Positions 1-8,344 of a stretch of 64,000 nt of DNA are shown here, piece after piece. The notes under the pieces were generated by a model, which saw nothing but the letters and a program-made list of their open reading frames with translations, was not told where the DNA came from and did not search any database. This DNA comes from Paenibacillus sp. 37 (GTDB lineage: Bacteria > Bacillota > Bacilli > Paenibacillales > Paenibacillaceae). The stretch covers positions 1,178,001-1,242,000 of the forward strand of contig NZ_CP043761.1 of NCBI RefSeq assembly GCF_008386395.1, written 5' to 3'. The position numbers were made by a program, and so were the translations under genes. Position 1 is the first letter of the stretch, and the number at the start of each line of letters is the position of its first letter.

Positions 1-315
1 ATTGACGAAGCGGAAAAGAACAAGATGGCCGGTTATATCAACCTCAGTCAGGAATTGAAAGTATTCGATATGGCTGAAGTGATTACACGCTTCAATCATT
101 ATGTCGCGAACTTTGAGTTCTCTCCAGAGATCGGGAAGCAGGAAGCGCTGAAAGCCATTGGGAAATTTAAAGGTAAGCCAGATGTAGGACGCGTTATTGT
201 GGGCGTATGCAGTGCAATTGGTTCAGCGGACGGCAACTTTGATGATCAGGAGAAAAGAGTTGTTGCCGAGATCTGCAATGTACTTGGACTGAACCCGGGT
301 GAATTCAATCTCTAA
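1..315 (+). CDS. terB: TerB-family tellurite-resistance/stress protein, 5' end outside window
   Basis: The reading frame is open from base 1 and ends at TAA 313-315, so only the last 104 residues are present. TerB proteins are about 150 residues, all-helical and acidic, so roughly a third is missing. The visible part has the TerB pattern: helices rich in Asp and Glu, a central segment 'KGKPDVGRVIVGVCSAIGSA' and the acidic turn 'DGNFDDQEK', typical of the metal-binding helical bundle. TerB is thought to link TerD proteins and the membrane protein TerC. It sits 40 bp upstream of a row of TerD genes on the same strand, the usual ter order. The ATG at 25 is internal, not a start. Confidence 0.85.
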   Translation: MDEAEKNKMAGYINLSQELKVFDMAEVITRFNHYVANFEFSPEIGKQEALKAIGKFKGKPDVGRVIVGVCSAIGSADGNFDDQEKRVVAEICNVLGLNPGEFNL

Positions 316-355
316 GTAGAGTAGATATTTTACATGTGAAGGGAGGTGAAAATCA

Positions 356-949
356 GTGGCAAGCATTAACTTGGTCAAAGGACAGAAGATTGATTTAACC
401 AAAGGCAATGCAGGACTTACGCAGGTGATTGCTGGTCTCGGTTGGGACCCGGTAACTGCCAAAGGGTTCTTCGGAAGAAAGAAACAAGCGGATATCGATT
501 GTGATGCATCGGCGATCATGTTGAATGAAGAAGGCAAGTTGGTGAAGGACTCCAACCTGGTTTGCTTCCACAACAAGCAAAGTGCATGTGGTTCGGTTAT
601 CCACTCAGGTGACAATTTAACAGGACAGGGAGACGGTGACGATGAACAGATCAAAATGGATCTGTCCCGTATTCCTGCTGATGTTCATAAAGTATTAATC
701 GTTGTTAATATCTACGATTGTGTCAATCGCAAGCAAGATTTTGGCATGATAGAGAAGGCTTATATCCGTATTCTGGATGGTAAAAACTCCAGTGAGCTCG
801 TGAAGTTCAATCTATCCGATAACTACACAGGTTCAACAGCGTTGATCTGTGGGGAATTGTATCGTCATGGAGGCGAATGGAAATTCTCAGCAATTGGAGA
901 GGGTTCCCATGCGGTACATATCAATGAACTCGCTCGCAGGTACTCCTAA
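356..949 (+). CDS. TerD-family calcium-binding stress protein, divergent copy
   Basis: This 197-residue protein starts at GTG 356, behind a GGGAGGTG ribosome site. It has the TerD beta-sandwich signature: N-terminal '[15 protein letters not shown]', 'GLGWDP', and the Ca-binding loop 'GDNLTGQGDGDDEQ'. It differs from its neighbours in two ways. The loop has Leu where the others have Arg (GDNRTG). A 'KGFFGRKKQADIDCDAS' insertion replaces the 'FDLDxS' strand and resembles the second domain of the TerA-like protein at 2317-3573. The C-terminal '[19 protein letters not shown]' is conserved. It may therefore be a TerX/TerA-like subtype. Metal binding is inferred from the family. Confidence 0.9.
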   Translation: MASINLVKGQKIDLTKGNAGLTQVIAGLGWDPVTAKGFFGRKKQADIDCDASAIMLNEEGKLVKDSNLVCFHNKQSACGSVIHSGDNLTGQGDGDDEQIKMDLSRIPADVHKVLIVVNIYDCVNRKQDFGMIEKAYIRILDGKNSSELVKFNLSDNYTGSTALICGELYRHGGEWKFSAIGEGSHAVHINELARRYS

Positions 950-1039
950 GTACAAGATTTAACCTAAATCGACAATAATCCTGATATTCATATGTCACGA
1001 TAACTACAATACACTTAAATAAGCGAGGATGATCATACG

Positions 1040-1615
1040 ATGGCAATTAATCTCTCTAAAGGTCAAAAAATCGATCTGACTAAAACGAACCCAGGTTTGA
1101 CAAAAATCACAGTAGGCTTGGGCTGGGATACCAATAAGTATGATGGTGGAAAAGACTTTGACCTGGATGTATCGGTATTCTGTACCAATGCAAACGGTAA
1201 AGTAGAAGGCGAGAAAAACTTCATCTTCTTCAACAATCCACAAAATGAAAATGGTTCTGTTGTTCACACTGGTGACAACCGTACAGGAGATGGCGATGGT
1301 GATGATGAGCAGATCAATATCGACCTGCCTAACGTACCCGCCAATGTAGAGAAAATTGCATTCTCCATTACGATCTACGAAGCTACAGAACGTAGCCAGA
1401 ACTTCGGACAAGTCTCCCGTGCTTATGTGCGAATCGTTAACGAAGCAAACAACGAAGAACTGATTCGTTTCGACCTGGGAGAAGACTTCTCCATCGAAAC
1501 GGGTGTAGTTGTTGGTGAATTGTATCGTCATAACGGCGAGTGGAAGTTCAGTGCCATCGGTAGTGGTTACCAGGATGGATTGGTTGGATTGACACGCGAT
1601 TACGGTTTGCAATAG
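1040..1615 (+). CDS. terD: TerD-family calcium-binding stress protein
   Basis: This is a 191-residue canonical TerD, cytoplasmic. It shows '[16 protein letters not shown]', '[20 protein letters not shown]' and the complete acidic Ca-binding loop '[19 protein letters not shown]'. The tail is '[19 protein letters not shown]'. Family knowledge: TerD proteins bind Ca with these Asp clusters and act in membrane-associated stress complexes with TerB and TerC. The start ATG 1040 has only a weak GAGGAT site. The gene is 90 bp after the previous TerD and is followed by a modest hairpin, so it may be expressed at a different level from the genes that follow. Confidence 0.95.
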   Translation: MAINLSKGQKIDLTKTNPGLTKITVGLGWDTNKYDGGKDFDLDVSVFCTNANGKVEGEKNFIFFNNPQNENGSVVHTGDNRTGDGDGDDEQINIDLPNVPANVEKIAFSITIYEATERSQNFGQVSRAYVRIVNEANNEELIRFDLGEDFSIETGVVVGELYRHNGEWKFSAIGSGYQDGLVGLTRDYGLQ

Positions 1616-1643
1616 GACGTACAGAACGACTTACAGGATGGGA

Positions 1644-1672
1644 AGAACCGTCTCCTGGGCGGTTCTCCTTTT
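1644..1672 (+). terminator. Weak intrinsic terminator or processing hairpin between terD genes
   Basis: AGAACCG and CGGTTCT arms enclose a 9-nt loop and are followed by CCTTTT. The short T-run suggests partial termination or mRNA processing inside the ter transcript rather than a full stop. Confidence 0.5.
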
Positions 1673-1708
1673 CATTTAATCACATATCTTGGAAAGGTGG
1701 AAAAACAA

Positions 1709-2290
1709 ATGACGATCAGTCTTGCCAAAGGACAACGTATTGACCTGACTAAGACGAATCCGGGCCTTACCCGTGTGGTGGTTGGTTTGGGTTGGGATAC
1801 AAACAAATATAGTGGTGGAGTCGACTTTGACCTGGACGCTTCGGCTTTTTTGTTGTACGAAGATGGAAAAGCCAAAGGTACGGATGACTTTGTTTTTTAC
1901 AACAATCCAAGCGGCGGTGCGGGTTCAGTGACACATACCGGTGACAATCGTACGGGTGAGGGTGACGGCGATGATGAGCAAGTTGTTGTTGACTTCAGCA
2001 AAATCCCTGCGCACATTCACCGGATCGGTATTACGGTAACCATCTATGATGGAGATGGACGAGGGCAGAATTTTGGACAAGTCTCCAATGCTTTTGTTCG
2101 TGTTGTAGATGCTGCAAGTGATCGGGAAGTGCTTCGTTTCGACCTCGGAGAGGACTATTCCACAGAAACAGCTGTGGTGTTCTGTGAGTTTTATCGTGCA
2201 GGTGCGGACTGGAAATTCCAGGCGGTAGGCAGCGGCTTCACAGGTGGACTATCTGCTTTATGCAAAAATTACGGACTGGATGCACAATAA
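1709..2290 (+). CDS. terD: TerD-family calcium-binding stress protein
   Basis: A 193-residue TerD paralogue. I chose ATG 1709 because the GGAAAGGTGG site ends 8 bases before it; a GTG at 1697 lies inside that site. Diagnostic segments are '[16 protein letters not shown]', 'GWDTNKYSGGVDFDLDASAF' and 'GDNRTGEGDGDDEQVVVDF', then 'FYRAGADWKFQAVGSGF'. It is closest to the copy at 1040-1615, so the two probably arose by tandem duplication. The intact Asp-rich loop predicts calcium binding. It is 26 bp upstream of the TerA-like gene and probably co-translated. Confidence 0.95.
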   Translation: MTISLAKGQRIDLTKTNPGLTRVVVGLGWDTNKYSGGVDFDLDASAFLLYEDGKAKGTDDFVFYNNPSGGAGSVTHTGDNRTGEGDGDDEQVVVDFSKIPAHIHRIGITVTIYDGDGRGQNFGQVSNAFVRVVDAASDREVLRFDLGEDYSTETAVVFCEFYRAGADWKFQAVGSGFTGGLSALCKNYGLDAQ

Positions 2291-2316
2291 CTTGGCATAA
2301 GAAAGGTGAGTCTGCT

Positions 2317-3573
2317 ATGGCGATTTCTGTCGTGAAAGGCCAGAAGAGTGATCTGACCAAAACCAATCCAGGCTTGTCCCGTCTAACGGTAGGCATTGGT
2401 TGGGAGGCAGCCTCGGGTGTGGAGCTGGACACATCAGCATTCCTTCTGGGTTCAGACAATAAAGTGGCTGGAGATGAGGATTTTATCTTCTATAACCAGC
2501 CCTCTACCGCGTTTATCACGTATATGGATGGTGGGCAGGTTAGCGGTGAGAAGAAACAGTTCGCCATTGAACTTGGCAAGATCCCTACCCGAATTGAGAA
2601 AATCGCCTTCAGCCTGACGATTCATGACGGTGAAGCACGACGCCATCATTTTGGACAGGTTCAGCATGGTTTTCTACGGTTTGCCAATGCAGCTACAGGT
2701 CAGGAAGTGATGAGATATGATCTGGGAAGCGGTTTTACAGTGGAGACCGCGATTGTCATTGGTGAATTGTATCGCCATAACGGAGAATGGAAGTTCAATG
2801 CAATAGGATCGGGTTTTGCAGGAGGTTTGAATGCACTCTGTGCTAACTTTGGTGTGGATGTGGATGGTGGATCAGACGCTGCGCCAACCACATCAACCGT
2901 TCCCCCGACAGCTGCACCGACTCCACCACCCCCGGCACCCGCACCAGAACCGACGCCTGCTCCTGTGAATTCGATCAATTTCAGCAAAATTGAATTGAAG
3001 AAGAAGGGCGACACCATTAACCTCAAGAAAAATGCGGGGGGACTTGGTGAAATCCTGATTAACCTCAACTGGAATCAACAGGGTAGCAAAGGGTTATTTG
3101 GTCGCAGCAAGAGTGTGGATCTGGACTTGGGCTGCCTGTTCGAGATGAAGGATGGTACACGAGATGTGATTCAGGCCTTGGGACAAACGTTTGGTTCACT
3201 GAATCGTTTCCCTTATATTGCACTGGATGGAGATGACCGGACGGGATCGGTTAAGACGGGAGAGAATCTGCGGATTAATGGTGCCCGTATTTCGGAAATT
3301 GAGCGCATCTTGGTATTCACCTATATTTATGGTGGTGTGGCCAACTGGTCTCAAGTAGACGGTGTGGTAACCATTCAGCAGAAGGACGGTCCCGATATCA
3401 TTGTTCGAATGAATGAATACGGGAGCCCGCTTGGCATGTGTGGCATCGCGATGTTACGCAATGTGAACAATGAGACATTCAGTATTGAACGAATCGTGCA
3501 GTTCTATAATGGGCATCAGGCGTTGGACGAGGCTCATGATTGGGGAATGCAGTGGGTTGCGGGAAGAAAGTAA
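2317..3573 (+). CDS. terA: TerA-like two-domain TerD protein
   Basis: This 418-residue protein has two TerD-like domains (about 1-185 and 240-418) joined by a Pro/Ala-rich linker (about 190-225). The layout matches TerA, which is about 385 residues in enterobacteria. Start ATG 2317 follows GAAAGGTGAG; an upstream ATG at 2260 lies inside the previous gene and lacks a ribosome site. The first domain keeps '[15 protein letters not shown]' and '[19 protein letters not shown]' but has lost the GDNRTG-GDGDDE loop, replaced by 'YMDGGQVSGEKKQF'. The second domain has 'GLFGRSKSVDLDLGCLFE' and 'LDGDDRTGS', so calcium binding should rest there. It is the last gene before a strong terminator. Confidence 0.85.
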   Translation: MAISVVKGQKSDLTKTNPGLSRLTVGIGWEAASGVELDTSAFLLGSDNKVAGDEDFIFYNQPSTAFITYMDGGQVSGEKKQFAIELGKIPTRIEKIAFSLTIHDGEARRHHFGQVQHGFLRFANAATGQEVMRYDLGSGFTVETAIVIGELYRHNGEWKFNAIGSGFAGGLNALCANFGVDVDGGSDAAPTTSTVPPTAAPTPPPPAPAPEPTPAPVNSINFSKIELKKKGDTINLKKNAGGLGEILINLNWNQQGSKGLFGRSKSVDLDLGCLFEMKDGTRDVIQALGQTFGSLNRFPYIALDGDDRTGSVKTGENLRINGARISEIERILVFTYIYGGVANWSQVDGVVTIQQKDGPDIIVRMNEYGSPLGMCGIAMLRNVNNETFSIERIVQFYNGHQALDEAHDWGMQWVAGRK

Positions 3574-3608
3574 TCATTCGTATTTATTGAATATATAAAC
3601 GCTGTATC

Positions 3609-3650
3609 GGTCAGCACCATTGCAAGGATACTGTTGACCAACGTTATCCT
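3609..3650 (+). other. Overlapping inverted repeats, possible RNA leader pseudoknot
   Basis: GGTCA (3609-3613) can pair with TGACC (3635-3639), and AGGATA (3625-3630) with TATCCT (3645-3650). The pairs interleave, which is the order needed for an H-type pseudoknot or for two mutually exclusive hairpins. The element lies 15 bases before the terminator that precedes the aldolase operon. The arms are short, so chance is possible. Confidence 0.25.
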
Positions 3651-3664
3651 CGATAATAGACCAT

Positions 3665-3697
3665 CAATCCCTCCAGACTAAGGAGGGATTGGTTTTT
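3665..3697 (+). terminator. Intrinsic terminator between ter genes and biosynthetic operon
   Basis: Perfect 10-bp arms CAATCCCTCC and GGAGGGATTG with a 7-nt loop, followed by GTTTTT. It should end the TerD transcript. The next coding start is only 68 bases downstream, so it could also act as an attenuator for the aldolase operon. Confidence 0.8.
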
Positions 3698-3764
3698 ATG
3701 CCCCGACAGCTGGAATCAACTATTGCAGATTGGCTATTGCCAAAGGTGCGAGGAGGAGACAACC

Positions 3765-4985
3765 CTGAAATATTTTAACTTTTTGAGTCTGGAAGAAGAA
3801 GATACTTTATTTTTCTCTTCACCCGTCTCGTTCAATCACCGGACTTCCAAAGATCTACTGGCATATGCTGTTGGGGCTGCTTTATATATGCCCGCGACGC
3901 GCACACATATCGCGGACGACATTATGAATGGTAAACATGAAGGTCTGACGACCATTATTATTGATCTGGAGGATGCTGTGGGTGACGACCAAGTGGAGTT
4001 TGCCGAGCAGTGTCTGGTACAGCATCTAACTCAACTGATGACTTATATGGAGACAGGCATGCTGAGTCAGGATCAAATGCCTCTTCTGTTTGCACGTGTA
4101 CGTTCACCACAACAGTTGGAACGACTCATTGATACGTTGGGAGAATTGGTGTCCATGCTGACAGGTGTGGCATTGCCCAAGTTTTGTGTGGGCAATGGAA
4201 GAGCCTATTTTGACCAGATCCGCAAGTATAATCAACGGAAACCGGATCATTATCCCGTTCTCTATGGAATGCCTATATTGGAAACGGCTTCAATTATATA
4301 TCGCGAGACACGTTGGGAGACCTTACTGGGCCTTCGAAACATCCTCGATGAACATGTTGAATATGTGCTCAATGTACGCATTGGTGCGACCGATTTCTCC
4401 AGCCTGTTTGGACTACGCCGAAGCCCGGAATTGACCATATACGATATCGCCACGATCCGTGACTGCATCTCAGATATTATCAATCTGTTTGGACGAATGG
4501 ACAAGCCGTATGTGATCTCAGGTCCTGTCTGGGAATATTTCAGTCAGCGGGAGCGTGTGTTCAAACCTCAATTACGACAGACTCCATTTGAAGAAACCCT
4601 AGGCAAATCAGGGCTGCATCTGAGAATGAAATATATTACGAATACAATGGATGGATTGATGCGTGAAGTCATGATGGACAAGGAAAATGGAATTGTAGGC
4701 AAAACGATCATTCATCCTTCTCATATCAAGCCCGTACAAGCGATGTACGTTGTTACACATGAGGAGTATTCCGATGCCCAAGACATCATCGCCCGTAATG
4801 ACGGTAGCCTGGGTGTGTTCAAAAGTAATTACTATAACAAAATGAATGAGATTAAACCACACTTGAGCTGGGCAAATCGCATTCTAATCCGATCACAAAT
4901 ATATGGGGTGTTACATGAACAGCAGCATTTTGTCGGGCTCTTGCCCAAGCACGAACAACAACATAACTACGTTCCCAATTCTTGA
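3765..4985 (+). CDS. HpcH/HpaI aldolase / citrate lyase beta-like protein of the Ter biosynthetic module
   Basis: A TIM-barrel C-C lyase, 406 residues from the proposed start. Visible motifs are 'IIIDLEDAVGDDQ' (metal/acid site), 'LFARVRSP' (substrate Arg), 'MPILET' (catalytic/metal Glu) and 'RIGATDFSSLFGLRR'. The frame opens at TTG 3723, but the only good ribosome site, AGGAGGAG at 3751-3758, points to an in-frame CTG at 3765, giving a protein beginning 'MKYFNFLSLEEED'. It is the first gene of an overlapping five-gene operon. CitE-like aldolases occur with Ter PRTases in published comparative genomics of ter clusters. The substrate is unknown; a phosphorylated sugar or nucleoside precursor is inferred. 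The 3' end overlaps the next gene by about 70 bases. Confidence 0.85.
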   Translation: MKYFNFLSLEEEDTLFFSSPVSFNHRTSKDLLAYAVGAALYMPATRTHIADDIMNGKHEGLTTIIIDLEDAVGDDQVEFAEQCLVQHLTQLMTYMETGMLSQDQMPLLFARVRSPQQLERLIDTLGELVSMLTGVALPKFCVGNGRAYFDQIRKYNQRKPDHYPVLYGMPILETASIIYRETRWETLLGLRNILDEHVEYVLNVRIGATDFSSLFGLRRSPELTIYDIATIRDCISDIINLFGRMDKPYVISGPVWEYFSQRERVFKPQLRQTPFEETLGKSGLHLRMKYITNTMDGLMREVMMDKENGIVGKTIIHPSHIKPVQAMYVVTHEEYSDAQDIIARNDGSLGVFKSNYYNKMNEIKPHLSWANRILIRSQIYGVLHEQQHFVGLLPKHEQQHNYVPNS

Positions 4986-6348
4986 TCAATTCAGTCTGAA
5001 CGTTCAGGTTACACATAACCCGCTGCAACTTCCACTAGAATCTCTATTTTCCATGGCTGCACGAATCAATAAGAAACGTTCATTTTTGTTTGTAAGCAAA
5101 CTGCTGGGCAAGCACATCTCGGTTAACCCGTATACCTCGCTTCTGAGTGGTGCAGCATTAGCTGTTCTGTTATATGAGCACCTGACTGAGGAGACGGAAG
5201 AGACCAAAGATCAGATCACCGAGTGGAAACGTGAAATGGTCGAAGGATTGATTGATCCCCAGCAAGCTCGGCAAGTGTACAACATGCTGTTGCAAGAAGG
5301 CTTGAGCTTGCCGGAAACGATTCGTTTTGTTGGTTTTGCGGAGACAGCGACAGCGCTGGGCCACAGCATGTATGAGATGTTTGCTGATCAAGCTTCCTAT
5401 ATTCACACCACTCGCGAATATGTTCCAGCGATGCATCCAGATATTCAATTTGAAGAAGAACATTCTCATGCGATGGCTCATCGTTGTTATGCGCTGGATC
5501 ATCAAGCCTTTGCAGGAGAGGGCCCGATTGTTCTGGTGGACGACGAGATTACGACGGGCAAAACGACGTTGAATATCATTCGGGATATTCAGGACAGATA
5601 CCCCCGGAAGCAATATGTGATTGCTTCGCTGTTGGACTGGCGTACGGAAGCGGACGAGAATCGATTTGCCGAACTGGAAGCTGAACTTGGAATTACCATT
5701 ACACCGTTAAGCCTGTTGAAGGGCCGCATTGAAGTGGTGGGTACTCCACAGTTGGAAGCAACACAGCAAGATGAGCAGCTATCTCATCCTGCCGTAACGC
5801 TTCATACCTCTACCGTTGCAGATGCCTTCGATCAGCTGCATGCCACTTCGGAGGATGGAGAAGGTAAACGTAGCACAGCGAGCTACGTCCAGCATACGGG
5901 CAGGTTTGGTATGCAATCCCGACATAATGACGTATTGCGTGAAGAGATTAGCCGGATTGCAGAACGACTTCGGTCACAGCGTACGGGAGAACGGACGTTG
6001 GTGATGGGAACAGGGGAGTTCATGTACATTCCGATGCGTATTGCTGCCGAGATGGGAGAAGGTGTGTTTTATCAATCCACTACTCGCAGTCCAATCCATA
6101 CACATCCAGCTCCAGCATATGCTGTTCGTAGTGGTGCCGGATATGCTTCACCGGAAGACGCTTCTGTTCGTAACTTTATCTATAACATTGCCCCGGGACA
6201 ATATGATGAAATCTTTGTTTTGCTAGAGAGACAGATGTCCGAAGAACGAATGGAACCGATGTTGAAGGTACTGGGTCAGTTGGGATGCGGACACATTCAT
6301 ATCATATATTGCGGTTTGCCAGAGAAGACAGGGGACTACGAGCAATGA
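4915..6348 (+). CDS. Phosphoribosyltransferase with C-terminal TRSP domain
   Basis: A 477-residue cytoplasmic protein. The PRTase fold covers about residues 30-300, with the PRPP-binding loop 'IVLVDDEITTGKTTLNII' near residue 205. The C-terminal third is the TRSP domain, identified by the eponymous 'TRSPIHTHPAPAYAV' segment near 385-400. This domain pair is known from Ter-associated operons, where it is predicted to transfer phosphoribose during synthesis of a nucleoside-like compound. ATG 4915 was chosen because GGGGTG lies 4 bases before it; ATG 4903 sits within that site. It overlaps the aldolase gene by 71 bases and ends in an ATGA overlap with the next gene, so expression is translationally coupled. 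Confidence 0.85.
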   Translation: MNSSILSGSCPSTNNNITTFPILDQFSLNVQVTHNPLQLPLESLFSMAARINKKRSFLFVSKLLGKHISVNPYTSLLSGAALAVLLYEHLTEETEETKDQITEWKREMVEGLIDPQQARQVYNMLLQEGLSLPETIRFVGFAETATALGHSMYEMFADQASYIHTTREYVPAMHPDIQFEEEHSHAMAHRCYALDHQAFAGEGPIVLVDDEITTGKTTLNIIRDIQDRYPRKQYVIASLLDWRTEADENRFAELEAELGITITPLSLLKGRIEVVGTPQLEATQQDEQLSHPAVTLHTSTVADAFDQLHATSEDGEGKRSTASYVQHTGRFGMQSRHNDVLREEISRIAERLRSQRTGERTLVMGTGEFMYIPMRIAAEMGEGVFYQSTTRSPIHTHPAPAYAVRSGAGYASPEDASVRNFIYNIAPGQYDEIFVLLERQMSEERMEPMLKVLGQLGCGHIHIIYCGLPEKTGDYEQ

Positions 6349-7496
6349 ACTTAACTACACTGGAGCTAATCAGACAACGTGAGATTCAATCTCCCGAACC
6401 GATGGGCAGTTATGCTGCATCGGACGTTGTTTTCCTACTGAAGGATATCAGCCATGTGGATCTGGAAAAGGGAACGGGTGAACGGGAGCAGGCGATCCAA
6501 TCCGGGGTTCATTATTCGGAGATGCTGCCCGTGGAATATCAGCCCACAGCAGAATACATCGAACTGTTTCATCAAACGCTGGAACAATCCGCTGCAAGAA
6601 TCGCACGTCATACCGCCATTGTGGCTGAGAAGATTGTAGAGCGCAGGGGACTGAATCTGGTGCTGGTATCTCTGGCTCGAGCCGGAACGCCTGTAGGCAT
6701 CCTGATCAAGCGTTATATTGAATTGAAATACAAAGTGACGATTCCGCATTATAGCATTTCGATTATTCGTGGCAAGGGTATGGACGAGAACGCAATTTTA
6801 TATATTTTACAGCAGCATGGTCTGGAAACAGCCATTCAGTTTGTAGATGGTTGGACAGGAAAAGGGGCTATTCGCAAAGTGCTGAAAGAGTCCTGTGACC
6901 AAATGGAACGGACTTACGGTGTAAGCCTCGATGATGATCTTGCCGTGTTGGCAGATCCGGGGCAATGCTCAGGCACCTTTGGGACGAGGGAAGATTATCT
7001 CATTCCTAGCGCTTGTCTGAATTCCACTGTCTCTGGACTGGTTAGCCGTACAGTACTTCGAGATGATCTGATTGGGCCGGCAGATTTTCACGGGGCCAAA
7101 TGGTATCGTGAATGGTCCTCTGCGGATGTGTCGACCCAATACGTGGATACTATTGCTCAGCATTTTCCGCAAATGATGGACCTGGCGGAAATTCAAACGG
7201 ACGACAATGCTACCGATACTTCGGAAATCACCTGGAAAGGCTGGCAAGATATCGAGTCCATCCAGCAATCCTTTGGCATTGCGAACATCAATCTGATCAA
7301 ACCTGGAATCGGAGAAACAACCCGGGTGTTACTGCGCCGTGTTCCTTGGAAGATTCTTGTGGACCGTCTGGATAATCCGGATTTGCAACATATCATGATG
7401 CTCGCCAGAGACAGAAATGTGCCGGTTGAGGTATATCCGGGACTAACCTATTCCTGTTGCGGCATTATTCAATCCCTGGGAGGTGGCGGAGAATGA
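6345..7496 (+). CDS. StiP-type PRTase/PELOTA protein (annotated 'cysteine protease StiP' in databases)
   Basis: A 383-residue protein starting at ATG 6345, in an ATGA overlap with the upstream PRTase gene. Features include 'SYAASDVVFLLKDI' near the N-terminus, 'LVLVSLARAGTPVGILIKR' (about 105-125), 'HYSISIIRGKGMDENAI' and 'VDGWTGKGAI' (about 170-180). These fit the family first named StiP, later recognised as a divergent PRTase with a C-terminal PELOTA-like RNA-binding domain; the last roughly 90 residues are that domain. The role as an orotate-PRTase-like enzyme in the Ter metabolite pathway comes from family knowledge. The protease label has little support in this sequence: no convincing Cys-His dyad context is visible. 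Confidence 0.8.
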   Translation: MNLTTLELIRQREIQSPEPMGSYAASDVVFLLKDISHVDLEKGTGEREQAIQSGVHYSEMLPVEYQPTAEYIELFHQTLEQSAARIARHTAIVAEKIVERRGLNLVLVSLARAGTPVGILIKRYIELKYKVTIPHYSISIIRGKGMDENAILYILQQHGLETAIQFVDGWTGKGAIRKVLKESCDQMERTYGVSLDDDLAVLADPGQCSGTFGTREDYLIPSACLNSTVSGLVSRTVLRDDLIGPADFHGAKWYREWSSADVSTQYVDTIAQHFPQMMDLAEIQTDDNATDTSEITWKGWQDIESIQQSFGIANINLIKPGIGETTRVLLRRVPWKILVDRLDNPDLQHIMMLARDRNVPVEVYPGLTYSCCGIIQSLGGGGE

Positions 7497-8344
7497 TGAT
7501 CTACGCAAGTGATCTGGACCAGACGCTGGTGTACTCCCGTCGTGCGCTCCGTATTCCCGAAGATACACCGGGACTTGTTCCCGCAGAGTGGATTAACGGC
7601 AAGTTGTCCGCTTTTATGTCAGCATATGCACTGGAGCGGTTGCAGTCTTTGCCACAAGACATTGTATTTATGCCTGTGACGACACGTACCGTGGAGCAGT
7701 ACCGACGTATTCATATTTTTCAGAACGAATGTATCCCGAAATATGCAGTGACGAGTAATGGTGGGAACATCATTGTTGACGGTCAGGTAGACGATGAATG
7801 GAATCTGCATATTCGTTCTTTGCTTCGTCAGCAGGCAGCTGCTCCCGAAGAGATCCTGGATTTATTTGACGATGTACTGAGCCCGGAATGGGTGATTAAC
7901 CAGCGATTGTGTGATGAGCTGTTCTTTGCATTGCTAATCGAACGTGACAAGCTTCCTATGGAGCGCATTGCCGACAAGATTCGGGTGTTAGAGACGCTTG
8001 GATGGGAGAGTTCGATTCAGGGGAGGAAGCTCTATCTGGTGCCTTCGGCCGTGAACAAACGAGCTGCAGTGGAGCACATTAGGCAACGCATTGGCGATGT
8101 GCCTGTGATTGCTTCGGGTGATTCCTTGCTGGATCGCTGTTTGCTGGACTTTGCGCACCACGCCATTGCTCCGTCTCACGGAGAGTTACATGTGGAGAGA
8201 CAGCGTGTACCTGAGCAGGTACCGTATCAATTTACGAAACAATTCGGTGTTTTTGCAGCAGATGAGATTCTCGATTACGTTCACCGTATTCATAACGATC
8301 AACAGACCCAAATAGACCATGCCGACATAAGGGAGACCGTATAA
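7493..8344 (+). CDS. HAD-superfamily phosphatase of the Ter module
   Basis: A 283-residue soluble hydrolase. Motif I is 'YASDLDQTLVYSRR' at the extreme N-terminus, motif II-like 'PVTTRT' follows, and the C-terminal acidic motif is 'VIASGDSLLDRCLL'. The Cof/SPP-like arrangement fits a sugar- or nucleotide-phosphate phosphatase. ATG 7493 follows GGAGGTGG and overlaps the upstream stop (ATGA); ATG 7496 directly after it is equally possible. The next gene starts one base after this stop. In the module it would dephosphorylate the PRTase product (inference). Confidence 0.85.
   Translation: MMIYASDLDQTLVYSRRALRIPEDTPGLVPAEWINGKLSAFMSAYALERLQSLPQDIVFMPVTTRTVEQYRRIHIFQNECIPKYAVTSNGGNIIVDGQVDDEWNLHIRSLLRQQAAAPEEILDLFDDVLSPEWVINQRLCDELFFALLIERDKLPMERIADKIRVLETLGWESSIQGRKLYLVPSAVNKRAAVEHIRQRIGDVPVIASGDSLLDRCLLDFAHHAIAPSHGELHVERQRVPEQVPYQFTKQFGVFAADEILDYVHRIHNDQQTQIDHADIRETV

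Noticed and set aside
2260..2316. Extended N-terminus for the TerA-like protein
   Set aside because: These 19 codons lie mostly inside the previous TerD gene and lack a ribosome site; ATG 2317 starts at the conserved TerD N-terminus.
6345..7496. Cysteine protease function for the StiP-type protein
   Set aside because: Database name only; the sequence and operon fit a divergent PRTase with PELOTA domain, and no protease dyad context is visible.
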